64,000 nucleotides of DNA from Shouchella sp047238345 (GTDB lineage Bacteria > Bacillota > Bacilli > Bacillales > Bacillaceae_D). The position numbers and the translations under genes are program-made. The DNA is taken from contig NZ_JBDFMQ010000001.1 in NCBI RefSeq assembly GCF_047238345.1, forward strand, positions 3,224,001 through 3,288,000, read 5' to 3'. Under the pieces are notes generated by a model. It did not search any database, was not told the DNA's origin, and saw only the letters and a list, made by a program, of their open reading frames with translations. This document shows positions 7,685-16,200 of the stretch, piece by piece; the first letter of the stretch is position 1, and each line of letters opens with the position of its first letter.

Positions 7685-9148
7685 ATGGAATGGACTAAAG
7701 AAGCACGCTATCGTCCTTATAGTAAGATGACTGAGGAAGAAAAGACCGCGTTAACCGAAACCATTGCACATTCACCTTGGCGACAAACCTTTCACATCCA
7801 GCCGCCTACTGGTCTATTAAATGATCCGAATGGCTTTAGTTATTACGATGGCATGTATCATTTGTTTTATCAGTGGTTTCCATATGGAGCGGTTCATGGA
7901 TTAAAGCATTGGTATCACGTCGTCTCGAAAGATTTAGCTACTTGGACTGAACAGGGATTAGCAATTGAGCCTGATCTTCCTTATGAAAGTCATGGCGCAT
8001 ACTCAGGAAGTGGATTTGTTCACGATGACAAACTCCACCTCCTCTATACAGGCAATCAACGGACGGAGAAGTGGGAGCGAGTACCGAATCAAGCTTTAGC
8101 CGTTATGAATTCAGACGGGTCCATTGAAAAACGACCACTCCCTCTTATCGCTGATTCACCTGCAGGGTATACAGAACATTTTCGTGATCCAAAAGTATGG
8201 AAAGATGGGGACACCTTTTATTTTGTAATCGGTGCTCAAAGAGACTCGCTTACAGGCTGTGCGTTGCTCTATAAATCGAGTGACGTTCTCAACTGGGAGC
8301 TCATTGGTGAGATAAGCACGACGTACGCAAATTTCGGTTATATGTGGGAATGCCCAGACTATTTTGAGCTAGATGGAAAAGGCATTCTTATCTTCTCGCC
8401 TCAGGGCGTGGAGGCAGAAGGAACATTTTATCAAAACATTTATCAAACAGGTTATTTAATTGGCAATCCGCTCGATTTAAAAACAGGCGCATTCCATCAT
8501 GAGTCTTTTCACGAGCTCGATGCTGGTTTTGATTTTTATGCGCCACAATCAACTGAAGCAAAAGATGGTAGGCGTATTGTCGTCGGTTGGATGGGCTTAC
8601 CTGATATTCATTATCCAACAGACCGCTACGACTGGGCACACTGTTTAACGTTGCCTCGGGAAGTCACATTAGCTGACGGAACGCTCATTCAAAAACCTGT
8701 TAAAGAATTAGAAAAACGTCGGGGCAAGCGCACAGCATTCAAGCATTCTACTGGGGAGACAGCGATTGACGCCGGAACTGCCTATGAGATCAAGCTTGAA
8801 TTCAGCTCGATTGAATCGCTGAATTATGGCATTCGTCTTCGAACAAGCGAGACAGAACAAACGACGCTTACGTTTGATCAAACAACCAACATGCTTACCC
8901 TTGATCGAAGCAAATCTGGAGAGGTTCCTGCTCAAGAATATGGCACAACTCGATCGGTTTCATTACATGGAGAAAAACTCACTTCTTTACAGCTTTTTGT
9001 TGATACTTCTTCGGTTGAAATCTTTGCCAACAATGGCCAAGTGGTCTTTACAAGCAGGATTTTTCCTCAAGAAGAATCGACTGGGTTTCAAACATTTGCA
9101 AATCAAGGTACAGTAAACGTTACAGGTACGCATTGGACAATCAGCTAA
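7685..9148 (+). CDS. sacA: Sucrose-6-phosphate hydrolase (GH32)
   Basis: 487 aa, usual length for the family. The catalytic motifs of glycoside hydrolase family 32 are present: LLNDPNG (nucleophile Asp, about residue 47), FRDPK (about 161) and WECPD (acid/base Glu, about 221). The C-terminal beta-sandwich domain starts near residue 350. It splits sucrose 6-phosphate into glucose 6-phosphate and fructose. It is the last gene of the three-gene operon and is followed by a strong terminator. No fructokinase lies next to it, so fructose phosphorylation depends on a gene elsewhere. Confidence 0.94.
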   Translation: MEWTKEARYRPYSKMTEEEKTALTETIAHSPWRQTFHIQPPTGLLNDPNGFSYYDGMYHLFYQWFPYGAVHGLKHWYHVVSKDLATWTEQGLAIEPDLPYESHGAYSGSGFVHDDKLHLLYTGNQRTEKWERVPNQALAVMNSDGSIEKRPLPLIADSPAGYTEHFRDPKVWKDGDTFYFVIGAQRDSLTGCALLYKSSDVLNWELIGEISTTYANFGYMWECPDYFELDGKGILIFSPQGVEAEGTFYQNIYQTGYLIGNPLDLKTGAFHHESFHELDAGFDFYAPQSTEAKDGRRIVVGWMGLPDIHYPTDRYDWAHCLTLPREVTLADGTLIQKPVKELEKRRGKRTAFKHSTGETAIDAGTAYEIKLEFSSIESLNYGIRLRTSETEQTTLTFDQTTNMLTLDRSKSGEVPAQEYGTTRSVSLHGEKLTSLQLFVDTSSVEIFANNGQVVFTSRIFPQEESTGFQTFANQGTVNVTGTHWTIS

Positions 9149-9157
9149 CTTAAAACG

Positions 9158-9197
9158 AACCCCTCTTTTACGCTTCATGGGCAAAAGAGGGGTTGTT
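9158..9197. terminator. Terminator between the sucrose operon and the YtkA-like gene
   Basis: AACCCCTCTTTT pairs with AAAAGAGGGGTT, followed by a T-rich stretch on the plus strand. The opposing gene ends at 9200, so it may serve both directions. Confidence 0.85.
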
Positions 9198-9199
9198 TA

Positions 9200-9685
9200 T
9201 TATTCATTTTCACCGTGTTCAAATTGACTTTCTTCATCGTCTGTATTTGAATGCCCTGCATTATGAAAGGCTTCAACCTCATCTTCAGGTACATCCCCTA
9301 CAATCACCGTTTGGGTCGGCATCACATGCAAGTCTCTTGCGGTAACATGGGTTTGCACGATGTAAATTCCGTCATCTCCAAATGAATAAGGAATCGTATA
9401 GACACCGTTCGCATCTAGCGTTCCCTCGATTAAGTCACCGTTCTCTCTTTCCTGATTACGCCAAACTTCAAAAACAACCTCGTCTGCGTTATCTACATCT
9501 TCTTCACCTTGAGATACATACGCACGTAATTCCGTTTCAGAATGGGCTGGTATATGCTCTTCAACCTGTATATCGACATCAACTAGATCGGGCACGTCCC
9601 ATTGCCCTTCCTCGTCTTGACCACAAGCACTAAGGAACAAAGGAACAAGTACCAATCCCAATAAAAGCGATTTCACTTTCACCAT
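9200..9685 (-). CDS. YtkA-like lipoprotein
   Basis: 161 aa with a lipoprotein signal (LLLGLVLVPLFLSAC, Cys at about residue 21). The remainder is an acidic single domain of alternating strands (VDVDIQVEEHIPAHSETELR ... GVYTIPYSFGDDGIYIVQTHV), which resembles the YtkA/FixH-like extracytoplasmic domain. The C-terminal tail is rich in Asp, Glu and His (HNAGHSNTDDEES), so metal binding is imaginable. YtkA-like proteins have been linked to copper or oxidase maturation in other organisms, but nothing adjacent here supports a specific role. A good AGAGGAAG ribosome binding site precedes it. Confidence 0.65.
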   Translation of the reverse strand: MVKVKSLLLGLVLVPLFLSACGQDEEGQWDVPDLVDVDIQVEEHIPAHSETELRAYVSQGEEDVDNADEVVFEVWRNQERENGDLIEGTLDANGVYTIPYSFGDDGIYIVQTHVTARDLHVMPTQTVIVGDVPEDEVEAFHNAGHSNTDDEESQFEHGENE

Positions 9686-9989
9686 GATCTTCCTCTCTTA
9701 TTCGAACTCTTCTTTTTATTCTACTAAAAAAATGTGTAGTTCGCATGAAGTTTTCATGGTTTCATGTCTCTACAGTTAGATTGGAAAAATATTTTTTTCG
9801 CAAAAATGTTTCATTTCTCGCCTGGTATTTATATAAAAAACGTAGATAAAGCTTGTTATATCAACGACTTTCCCTTGGGCAATTTTATTCCGATAAGGCA
9901 ATAACTTTAGGGAAGCCAAAAAAGATTTCTGTAGACCCACATGGAAGCCACTTGGTATAGTCATACTACTGTTTTGTAGGAGGCGAAGT
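9686..9989. other. Gene-free stretch between divergent genes
   Basis: About 300 bases with no convincing reading frame. I looked for metal-responsive riboswitches because a cation transporter follows, and saw no conserved yybP-ykoY or NiCo core. A weak fold (TTCCCT around 9890 with AGGGAA around 9909) is the only structure noticed. Presumably holds the promoters of both flanking genes. Confidence 0.4.
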
Positions 9990-10871
9990 ATGGAGGAAAG
10001 ATACAGTGAGCTAAAGCAAGGAGAGCGTGGTGCTAAAGTTAGTTTAGTTGCGTACGTGATTTTAGCCATATTAAAACTAACGGTTGGTATTTATGCAGGT
10101 TCTGTTGCTTTACGAGCCGATGGGTTGAACAACGTGACCGATATTGTTGTATCCATAGCGGTGCTTATCGGATTACGAGTATCGCAAAAGCCGCCAGATA
10201 AGGATCACCCATACGGCCATTGGAAGGCAGAAACCGTTGCCGCTCTCGTCGCATCCTTCATCATCATGGTCGTTGGCATACAAGTAATTATCGATGCATT
10301 CACATCGTTTTTTAGTGGAACATCCGAGCCTCCTGATACGATTGCAGCATGGGTCGGAGCATTTGGTTTTTTTGTGATGCTTGGCGTCTATTCATACAAT
10401 AAAAAACTTGCAAAACGAATCAACAGTCACGCCGTTGATTCAGTGGCAAAAGATAATTTATCAGATGCGTTAGTCAGTGCTGGAGCAACACTCGGCATTA
10501 TCGGATCTCAATTTGGTTTGCCTTGGCTCGATCCACTCCTAGCACTTGTCGTCGGATTTATTATTTGTCATACCGCATGGGGCATCTTTTCAAAATCATC
10601 TTTATCGCTAACAGACGGAGTCGATGATCAAGCACTTGATGACTTAAAAGCAACTGCTTTATCGGTTTCCAAAGTGAATCAAGTCAAAGACGTAAAAGCC
10701 CGCTATTATGGAAGCAATTTAATTGTAGATCTCGTCATTCAATTAGACCCTTCCCTTTCTTTTACAGCGGCACATGATGTTTCCACAACCGTTGAAAATC
10801 AAATTAAAGAAAAGCACCGTACCATAGATGTGCATGTTCACGTAGAACCTGAAGGCAAAACCAATCATTGA
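9990..10871 (+). CDS. Cation diffusion facilitator (CDF) metal exporter
   Basis: 293 aa with six predicted membrane segments (about 20-205) and a cytoplasmic C-terminal domain (about 210-290) ending in DVHVHVEPEG. Motifs ALRADGLNNVTDI and KDHPYGHWKAE carry the metal-site positions of the family. An Asn replaces the His found in zinc-type members (DGLNN instead of DxxHS), a pattern I associate with the manganese exporters MneP/MneS (YdbO/YeaB) of B. subtilis. It should export a divalent metal, manganese being the best guess, by proton antiport. The ribosome binding site is AGGAGG. It is monocistronic, with its own terminator. Confidence 0.85.
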   Translation: MEERYSELKQGERGAKVSLVAYVILAILKLTVGIYAGSVALRADGLNNVTDIVVSIAVLIGLRVSQKPPDKDHPYGHWKAETVAALVASFIIMVVGIQVIIDAFTSFFSGTSEPPDTIAAWVGAFGFFVMLGVYSYNKKLAKRINSHAVDSVAKDNLSDALVSAGATLGIIGSQFGLPWLDPLLALVVGFIICHTAWGIFSKSSLSLTDGVDDQALDDLKATALSVSKVNQVKDVKARYYGSNLIVDLVIQLDPSLSFTAAHDVSTTVENQIKEKHRTIDVHVHVEPEGKTNH

Positions 10872-10876
10872 ATAAG

Positions 10877-10922
10877 AAAAACTCTTTATGAATGTTCGTT
10901 TCTCATCCATAAAGAGTTTTTT
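10877..10922. terminator. Terminator of the CDF gene
   Basis: AAAACTCTTTATG pairs with CATAAAGAGTTTT around a 17-base loop and is followed by further T. Confidence 0.85.
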
Positions 10923-10934
10923 AATTTCTGCTGT

Positions 10935-11708
10935 TTATACAGATGTGGCCCCTTGCCCACCATCAATTCGGTAATAAGACCCTGTAATAAACGAAGCTTC
11001 ATCTGACGAAAGAAATTTAATTAAATCTGCAATTTCCTCTGGTTTAGCGTAGCGATTAAGAGGAACAGATGCTTCAAATTGTTTTCTTGCGTCAGCTTCA
11101 CCGCCAGGCATACTGTTTGTTTCAATGGATTTCATCATTTGTGTATCAACGCCAGATGGACAGACCGCGACCGAGCGGATGTTATGTTCGGCTCCTTCAA
11201 GTGCAGCGGTTTTATTCAGAGCAATAACCGCATGCTTTGACGCCACGTATGCACTCATACCAGGTGCGCCAAGCAAACCACCGTTTGAAGCAATGTTTAC
11301 AATGACACCAGATTTTTTCTCCATCATTTGTTTCATCACATGTTTCAAGCCAAGAAACACACCTGCTACATTCACATTTAACACGTTCATCAAGTTTTCA
11401 ACGGTACCTTCTGTTATCGTCTTAAAATCTCCGTTAATGCCAGCGTTGTTAACAAACACATCAATTTGACCATATGTCTCAACCGTTTTCTTTACAAATG
11501 CCTCGACCTCATCTTCATTCGTGACATTTGCACTTACCAATAATGCGTCAGACAAACCCGCTTGTTCGGCTTCTTTCTTTAATACATCTTCTTTTAAATC
11601 AACAAGAGCAATATTGGCGCCATGTTCTTTAAACACCTTAGCCGTAGCAATGCCAATTCCACCTGCACCACCTGTAATCAGTACTGTCTTTCCAGTAAAA
11701 TGACTCAA
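10935..11708 (-). CDS. Short-chain dehydrogenase/reductase (SDR)
   Basis: 257 aa classical SDR. The NAD(P)-binding motif TGGAGGIG is at about residues 12-19, NNAG at about 87-90, and the catalytic Ser and YxxxK (YVASK) at about 140-157. The Asp after the second strand (ALVDLKED) favours NAD over NADP. It ends with the usual YRIDGG motif. The substrate is unknown. The start is TTG with GGAAGGA about eleven bases before it. A single gene between convergent and tandem neighbours. Confidence 0.85.
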   Translation of the reverse strand: MSHFTGKTVLITGGAGGIGIATAKVFKEHGANIALVDLKEDVLKKEAEQAGLSDALLVSANVTNEDEVEAFVKKTVETYGQIDVFVNNAGINGDFKTITEGTVENLMNVLNVNVAGVFLGLKHVMKQMMEKKSGVIVNIASNGGLLGAPGMSAYVASKHAVIALNKTAALEGAEHNIRSVAVCPSGVDTQMMKSIETNSMPGGEADARKQFEASVPLNRYAKPEEIADLIKFLSSDEASFITGSYYRIDGGQGATSV

Positions 11709-11872
11709 TTCAGTTCATCCTTCCAATCTAATGAATTAAGAATAGATTGTCCCAAATTGTGACGTTTTATTTTCCCAATTGACGATTAAATGAATTCTGT
11801 CTTAAATTGGATGTATCCCCTTATTTTCCTCTCTTTGAGGATTCATCCCTCTGCTTGTGCAAAGGGACTTTT

Positions 11873-13072
11873 TTATGTTCGTTGTTCGATCACCCAATCA
11901 AATAGATCGGGTAAGCCTTGCCAATCCTGATGATATTCCTCTTCTGTCAATAAGCAGGCCTCTAACTCGCTCGTAATTTGCTCTTTATCCATGTCGATCC
12001 CAATCAGAACGATTTTCGTATGTCGATCCCCAAATTGCCGATCCCAACTTTGAGCTACTTCTTGATTTGTCTTTAAAATTTGTTGCTGCTGAGCTTCTGG
12101 TAATGCTGCCACCCAAAAGGTAACAGGTTCAATTGAAACCGCTGAACCTGCTTGAGAAAAAAGTAAGGCTACATCATTTCTTGTTGCACACCAGACAATG
12201 CCCTTGGCCCTCACAATAGATAGTGGCATAGATTCGCACCATTGATCCAGCCGTTCAGTATGAAAGGGTCGATTTCGTTCAAACACGAAAGACGAAATGC
12301 CGTATTCCTCAGTTTCTGGTGTATGATTTTCATGCCCCAACTCTAGTTCTTTTAACCATCCAGCTGATTCACTTGCACGGTCAAAATCAAATCGTCCAGT
12401 GTTGAGAATGACATGAAGGTCTACTTTCGATTGAGTTGTTCGAACAATGTGTGCTTCTGGTTGAAGTTTCCTTAACACTCCTTCTAGACGCTGAAGCTGC
12501 TCTTCTGAAACTAAATCACATTTATTTAAAAGTAACACATCACAAAATTCAATTTGATCGATCAGCAAATCAGCAACTTCTCGAAAATCTTCTTCGCCGA
12601 CGGCTTGTTTTCGCTCTAATAAAGATTCACCTGATTCAAAGTCATGCCAAAACCGGTTCGCATCTACAACTGTTACCATTGTATCTAACTGACAAAATTG
12701 ATTAAGGTCAATATCAAGTTCTTCATCAACATAACTAAATGTTTGCGCAACAGGAATTGGCTCGCTTATGCCTGATGATTCAATTAAGATGTAGTCAATA
12801 TCCCCTTGTCGCGCAAGTCGCTCAACTTCCACAAGCAAATCTTCACGTAACGTGCAACAAATACATCCATTTGAAAGTTCAACTAGTTTTTCATCAATAC
12901 GAGAAAAACTCCCTTGCTTTTCTACAAGTTCTGCATCAATGTTCACTTCACTCATATCGTTCACGATAACCGCAATTTTAAGACCCTCGCGATTATGTAA
13001 AACATGATTTAACAATGTGGTTTTGCCTGAACCTAAATAGCCACTTAGAACAGTAACAGGAATTTTTTTCAT
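11873..13072 (-). CDS. zagA: Zinc-regulated GTPase metallochaperone (COG0523, ZagA/YciC type)
   Basis: 399 aa. P-loop GYLGSGKTTLLNHVL (about 12-26), the metal motif CICC (about 72-75, in SNGCICCTLRED) and the guanine-recognition motif NKCD; the CobW C-terminal domain spans about 265-390. ZagA/YciC uses GTP to deliver zinc to client enzymes when zinc is scarce. A perfect Zur box lies in its promoter, so repression by zinc-loaded Zur is expected. The ATG at 13072 is preferred over the GTG at 13081 because AAGGAAGG sits about nine bases before the ATG and directly abuts the GTG. Divergent to trpEG. Confidence 0.93.
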   Translation of the reverse strand: MKKIPVTVLSGYLGSGKTTLLNHVLHNREGLKIAVIVNDMSEVNIDAELVEKQGSFSRIDEKLVELSNGCICCTLREDLLVEVERLARQGDIDYILIESSGISEPIPVAQTFSYVDEELDIDLNQFCQLDTMVTVVDANRFWHDFESGESLLERKQAVGEEDFREVADLLIDQIEFCDVLLLNKCDLVSEEQLQRLEGVLRKLQPEAHIVRTTQSKVDLHVILNTGRFDFDRASESAGWLKELELGHENHTPETEEYGISSFVFERNRPFHTERLDQWCESMPLSIVRAKGIVWCATRNDVALLFSQAGSAVSIEPVTFWVAALPEAQQQQILKTNQEVAQSWDRQFGDRHTKIVLIGIDMDKEQITSELEACLLTEEEYHQDWQGLPDLFDWVIEQRT

Positions 13073-13093
13073 AAAAGACACCCTTCCTTTTTC

Positions 13094-13143
13094 AAATCGT
13101 AATTATTACGATTTATAATATCGAACAATTTTGTTCATGGCAA
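13094..13143 (-). promoter_or_regulatory. zagA promoter with perfect Zur box
   Basis: The Zur box at 13094-13114 consists of two perfect 10-base arms, AAATCGTAAT and ATTACGATTT, around a single T, identical in layout to the B. subtilis Zur consensus. On the minus strand, -35 TTGCCA (13138-13143) and -10 TATTAT (13115-13120) are 17 bases apart, and the box abuts the -10, so bound Zur would block transcription. Confidence 0.93.
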
Positions 13144-13165
13144 GTCTTTTTTTAGAAATGAGTTC

Positions 13166-13194
13166 TTGTGTTTCCTTGAGAGCTGTAATAAAAT
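13166..13194 (+). promoter_or_regulatory. trpEG promoter
   Basis: -35 TTGTGT (13166-13171), 17-base spacer, -10 TAAAAT (13189-13194). The predicted start near 13201 lies just upstream of a small hairpin (CACG / CGTG) and the triplet-repeat region. Confidence 0.6.
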
Positions 13195-13203
13195 GTGTTA
13201 CAA

Positions 13204-13305
13204 GCACGGGGGAGCTCGTGTCGTTGAGATGAGCAGAGTGTAGATAGATGAGCAGAGATGAGTAGAGCAAAAAATGAAGACGAAGGGTACTAGTCCCTTT
13301 TATTT
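13204..13305 (+). promoter_or_regulatory. TRAP-binding attenuator leader of trpEG
   Basis: Nine GAG or TAG triplets start at 13226, 13231, 13236, 13241, 13245, 13250, 13255, 13260 and 13265, that is, every five bases with one four-base step: seven GAG and two TAG. This is the signature bound by the tryptophan-activated TRAP ring. A 5' hairpin (CACG...CGTG, 13206-13220) precedes the repeats, as in the B. subtilis trp leader. A short terminator follows (AAGGG 13283-13287 with CCCTT 13295-13299, then TTATTT). With tryptophan, TRAP should favour termination before trpEG. A second hairpin (GTATAC/GTATAC, 13321-13336) lies just before the ribosome binding site. I could not pick out the competing antiterminator stem with certainty. 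Confidence 0.88.
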
Positions 13306-13353
13306 GCTGATGCTTTCTCTGTATACCCAAGTATACAAAGGAGGTTTTTTGTT

Positions 13354-15534
13354 GTGAGTATTCTTGCCACACTTAAAACAAAAGAGAAATCGAAGCAGTA
13401 TCTTACCGATAGTGAACTTCATGTCACGAGACACATACAAGCCGTGTCTCCATCAAAAATAGAAACGGACATCTTGCCCCATCTGGATACCACAAAGGGT
13501 GCGATTTTTTCGAGTAGCTTTGAATTCACTGGTCGTTATTCAAGGTGGGACGTCGCATTTCTACGCCCTCCGCTGGAACTAACGTATTCGGCTGACCGTT
13601 ATACGATCCGCGCACTTAATGAGCGTGGCAACGTTCTTTTAAATGAAATTCGTACACATTTTTCCAAAAATGACATTCCTTATATTCAAAATTTCACGAA
13701 CCAAGAAAGTTATATAGATGGCTCCATTCCACTAGGAGAATCCATACAAAATGAAGAAGACCGCACAAAACAACCTTCGATCTTTCAAGTGATTCGAGCG
13801 ATAAAAGAACTGTTTTCTTCTGAAGAGGATCAATTTCTTGGCTTATACGGTGCATTCGGCTTTGATCTGATTTATCAATTTGAACAGCTTGCTAAAGCAA
13901 AAGAACGCCCTGAAGATCAACAAGATGTCGTTTTATATATACCAGACGAAATAACGGTTGTGGATCACCATTTAGCCATTGCCTACACGTTGTCGTATGA
14001 ATTTCAAACAAAACAAGCGTCCACAGCATCCCTAGAGCGAACCGGGACAGAAACTCCCTATAATATGAATGTAGTGGGCAAAGAATCACCTTATAAAAAA
14101 GGATATTACGCAGATTTAGTCCGCAAAGCCATTCCTTCTTTTCATGCAGGTGATTTGTTTGAAGTCGTACCTACACAAGTGCTACAAAAGCCACTTTCCT
14201 TAGCACCGACAGACATTTTCAAACAGCTTCGAGAGATTAACCCAAGTCCATACGGGTTTATTATCAACCTTGGAGATGAGCATCTTGTTGGTGCTTCGCC
14301 AGAAATGTTCGTGCGCGTGAACGGGCAACAGGTCGAGACTTGCCCTATTTCTGGAACAATTCGAAGAGGCAAAGACCCTCTAGAAGATGCACAAAACATT
14401 AAAACGCTTCTTAACTCAAAAAAAGATGAAACCGAGTTAACGATGTGTACAGATGTTGACCGAAACGATAAAGCACGCATTTGTTTACCTGGTTCAATCG
14501 AAGTGATTGGCCGTAGACAAGTGGAGACATACGCCCGACTGTTCCACACTGTTGATCACATTATCGGCGAGATGCGGGAAGAATACGACGCCTTAGATGC
14601 GTTCATGACGCATATGTGGGCCGTTACCGTCACAGGCGCGCCTAAGATTGAAGCACTCCGCTGGATTGAAAAAAATGAAGAAACGCCTCGGGGTTGGTAT
14701 GGAGGTGCAGTTGGTTGGTACGCGTTTAACGGCGATTTAAATACAGGTTTAACGCTACGAACAACGTCGATTAAACACAACACGGCTACACTGCGAGTCG
14801 GTGCAACCCTTCTTCACACATCCGATCCAGAAGAGGAAGAAGAAGAAACACTCGTAAAAGTTTCAGCGTTAGCCGAGGCTGTATCGCTACAAAATCAAAC
14901 ACCAAAAACACCTTATGTCGCACAACAGCCAGGAAATCAGAAACATGTCCTCATTGTGGACCATGAGGATTCCTTCGTTCATACGTTAGGAAGCTATTTT
15001 AAACAAACAGGCGCAACGGTTTCCACGACGCGATCCGTATATGCCCTCGATTTTCTAGAAAAGTATCACTACGATCTCGTTGTGCTTTCTCCTGGCCCTG
15101 GTACTCCAGAGCGCTTTAAACTAAGCGAAACGATTGCTTCTTGTGTAGAAAAGCAAATCCCTATCTTCGGGGTATGCCTCGGCTTTCAAGGAATCGTAGA
15201 ATACTTTGAAGGTGAGCTTGGCTTGCTTGAAACACCTTGCCATGGGGAACAGTCGGAAGTGACGGTTCATCAAAGAGACGGGATGTTTACAAGTCTCCCC
15301 GCCGTCATTAATGTTGGTCGGTATCATTCGATTTATGCCAAAGAACTGCCTGACTGTTTACGCTTAGAAGCAGAAACAGACGATCACGTTCCAATGGCCG
15401 TTCAGCACAAACACTTACCGATATCAGGGGTTCAATTTCACCCAGAATCAATTTTAAGCAAATCAGGAGAAGTTGGCTTGCAGCTCATTCAAAATGTGAT
15501 GGCAAGACTCTTCATAAAAAAAGAGGCCGATTAA
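13354..15534 (+). CDS. trpEG: Fused anthranilate synthase TrpE-TrpG
   Basis: 726 aa fusion. Residues 1-510 are the chorismate-using component I: N-terminal domain with SSSFEFTGRYSRWDVAFLRP, then LVGASPEMFVRV, TCPISGTIRRG, DVDRNDKARIC and TVTGAPKIEALRWIE. After a short linker, residues 525-720 are a class I glutamine amidotransferase: LSPGPGTPERF, nucleophile Cys in FGVCLGFQGIVE, and the His-Glu pair in GVQFHPES. The fusion makes anthranilate from chorismate and glutamine, the first step of tryptophan synthesis. This one-chain form is best known from rhizobia and some other proteobacteria, and resembles PhzE in layout. The start is GTG with AAAGGAGG nine bases upstream. No other trp gene lies nearby. 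The TRAP site upstream ties it to tryptophan supply. Confidence 0.93.
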   Translation: MSILATLKTKEKSKQYLTDSELHVTRHIQAVSPSKIETDILPHLDTTKGAIFSSSFEFTGRYSRWDVAFLRPPLELTYSADRYTIRALNERGNVLLNEIRTHFSKNDIPYIQNFTNQESYIDGSIPLGESIQNEEDRTKQPSIFQVIRAIKELFSSEEDQFLGLYGAFGFDLIYQFEQLAKAKERPEDQQDVVLYIPDEITVVDHHLAIAYTLSYEFQTKQASTASLERTGTETPYNMNVVGKESPYKKGYYADLVRKAIPSFHAGDLFEVVPTQVLQKPLSLAPTDIFKQLREINPSPYGFIINLGDEHLVGASPEMFVRVNGQQVETCPISGTIRRGKDPLEDAQNIKTLLNSKKDETELTMCTDVDRNDKARICLPGSIEVIGRRQVETYARLFHTVDHIIGEMREEYDALDAFMTHMWAVTVTGAPKIEALRWIEKNEETPRGWYGGAVGWYAFNGDLNTGLTLRTTSIKHNTATLRVGATLLHTSDPEEEEEETLVKVSALAEAVSLQNQTPKTPYVAQQPGNQKHVLIVDHEDSFVHTLGSYFKQTGATVSTTRSVYALDFLEKYHYDLVVLSPGPGTPERFKLSETIASCVEKQIPIFGVCLGFQGIVEYFEGELGLLETPCHGEQSEVTVHQRDGMFTSLPAVINVGRYHSIYAKELPDCLRLEAETDDHVPMAVQHKHLPISGVQFHPESILSKSGEVGLQLIQNVMARLFIKKEAD

Positions 15535-15551
15535 TTTCGGGCTCTTTTTTT
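15516..15551 (+). terminator. Terminator of trpEG, overlapping its stop codon
   Basis: AAAAAAGAG-CCGA pairs with TCGG-CTCTTTTTT. The last codons and the TAA of trpEG lie inside the hairpin. Confidence 0.85.
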
Positions 15552-15591
15552 CCTCCACTCGCGTAAGTAGTTAAACGATAAGCTGTGTTTC

Positions 15592-15993
15592 CTATCCATT
15601 CTCTTTACGATATCTTCCAAACGCCAAAAACCTTGAACCTTGAAAATTCAGTTCTCCAACATCCCCTTCAGTCAATAATCCATATGTTCGATTTGGAACC
15701 GAAAACTCCATTCAATCCCTGCTATCAAATTCAAACGTAGCATAGTACGTAGTCGATGAGTGGCTCGAAGGATGATCATGACGATGGGAAGTGCGTCGAC
15801 TAACATCTATACGCTTAGACGTTAGTGTCGCCATCACTCGTAAATTGGGTGATTGATTGTTGTGATTCCATTCTCGTAACCCTTTGAAGGCTACACCGAT
15901 AAAGACCATTAAAATGATGGCAAAAACGATAAAGAATAAAACCGGAAATACAGTAAAGAACCAATCTCCATCAGACCCATAAACCTCATACAT
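15592..15993 (-). pseudogene. DUF2500 membrane protein gene interrupted by an in-frame TGA
   Basis: The first 93 codons (15993-15712) encode one membrane segment (FPVLFFIVFAIILMVFIGVA) followed by the start of a DUF2500 domain (REWNHNNQSPNLRVMATLTS ... YYATFEFDSRD). A TGA stops the frame, but the same frame continues for 39 codons with MEFSVPNRTYGLLTEGDVGE and LNFQGSRFLAFGRY, the expected second half of the domain, to a TAG at 15592. A CGA-to-TGA change (Arg to stop) explains it most simply. The sequence TGAATG with AGGGA just before would allow reinitiation, so two half-proteins are a formal alternative. Confidence 0.75.
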
Positions 15994-16200
15994 ACGAACC
16001 CCTCGCTTTCTCTATTCTCTATTAACATACGTATGATTTGTGAAAAGAGCTTCAAAAAGGGCACAATCTCACTAATTAAATCTAGTTTTATTTCTCTCTT
16101 TTATGAACCGACGCTTTTCCCCTCTTACCTCCGCACTCTTCCTTAGGCTACCGCATACGCTACAGCATCAACTTTATTTTAGAAAGGACTCTGATGAAGG

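Noticed and set aside
9686..9989. Possible metal riboswitch before the CDF gene
   Set aside because: Neither the yybP-ykoY nor the NiCo conserved core could be found; only a weak stem was seen.
11840..11876. Terminator-like hairpin TCCCT...AGGGA with T run on the plus strand
   Set aside because: No plus-strand gene precedes it and the T run is on the wrong strand for zagA, so no role was assigned.
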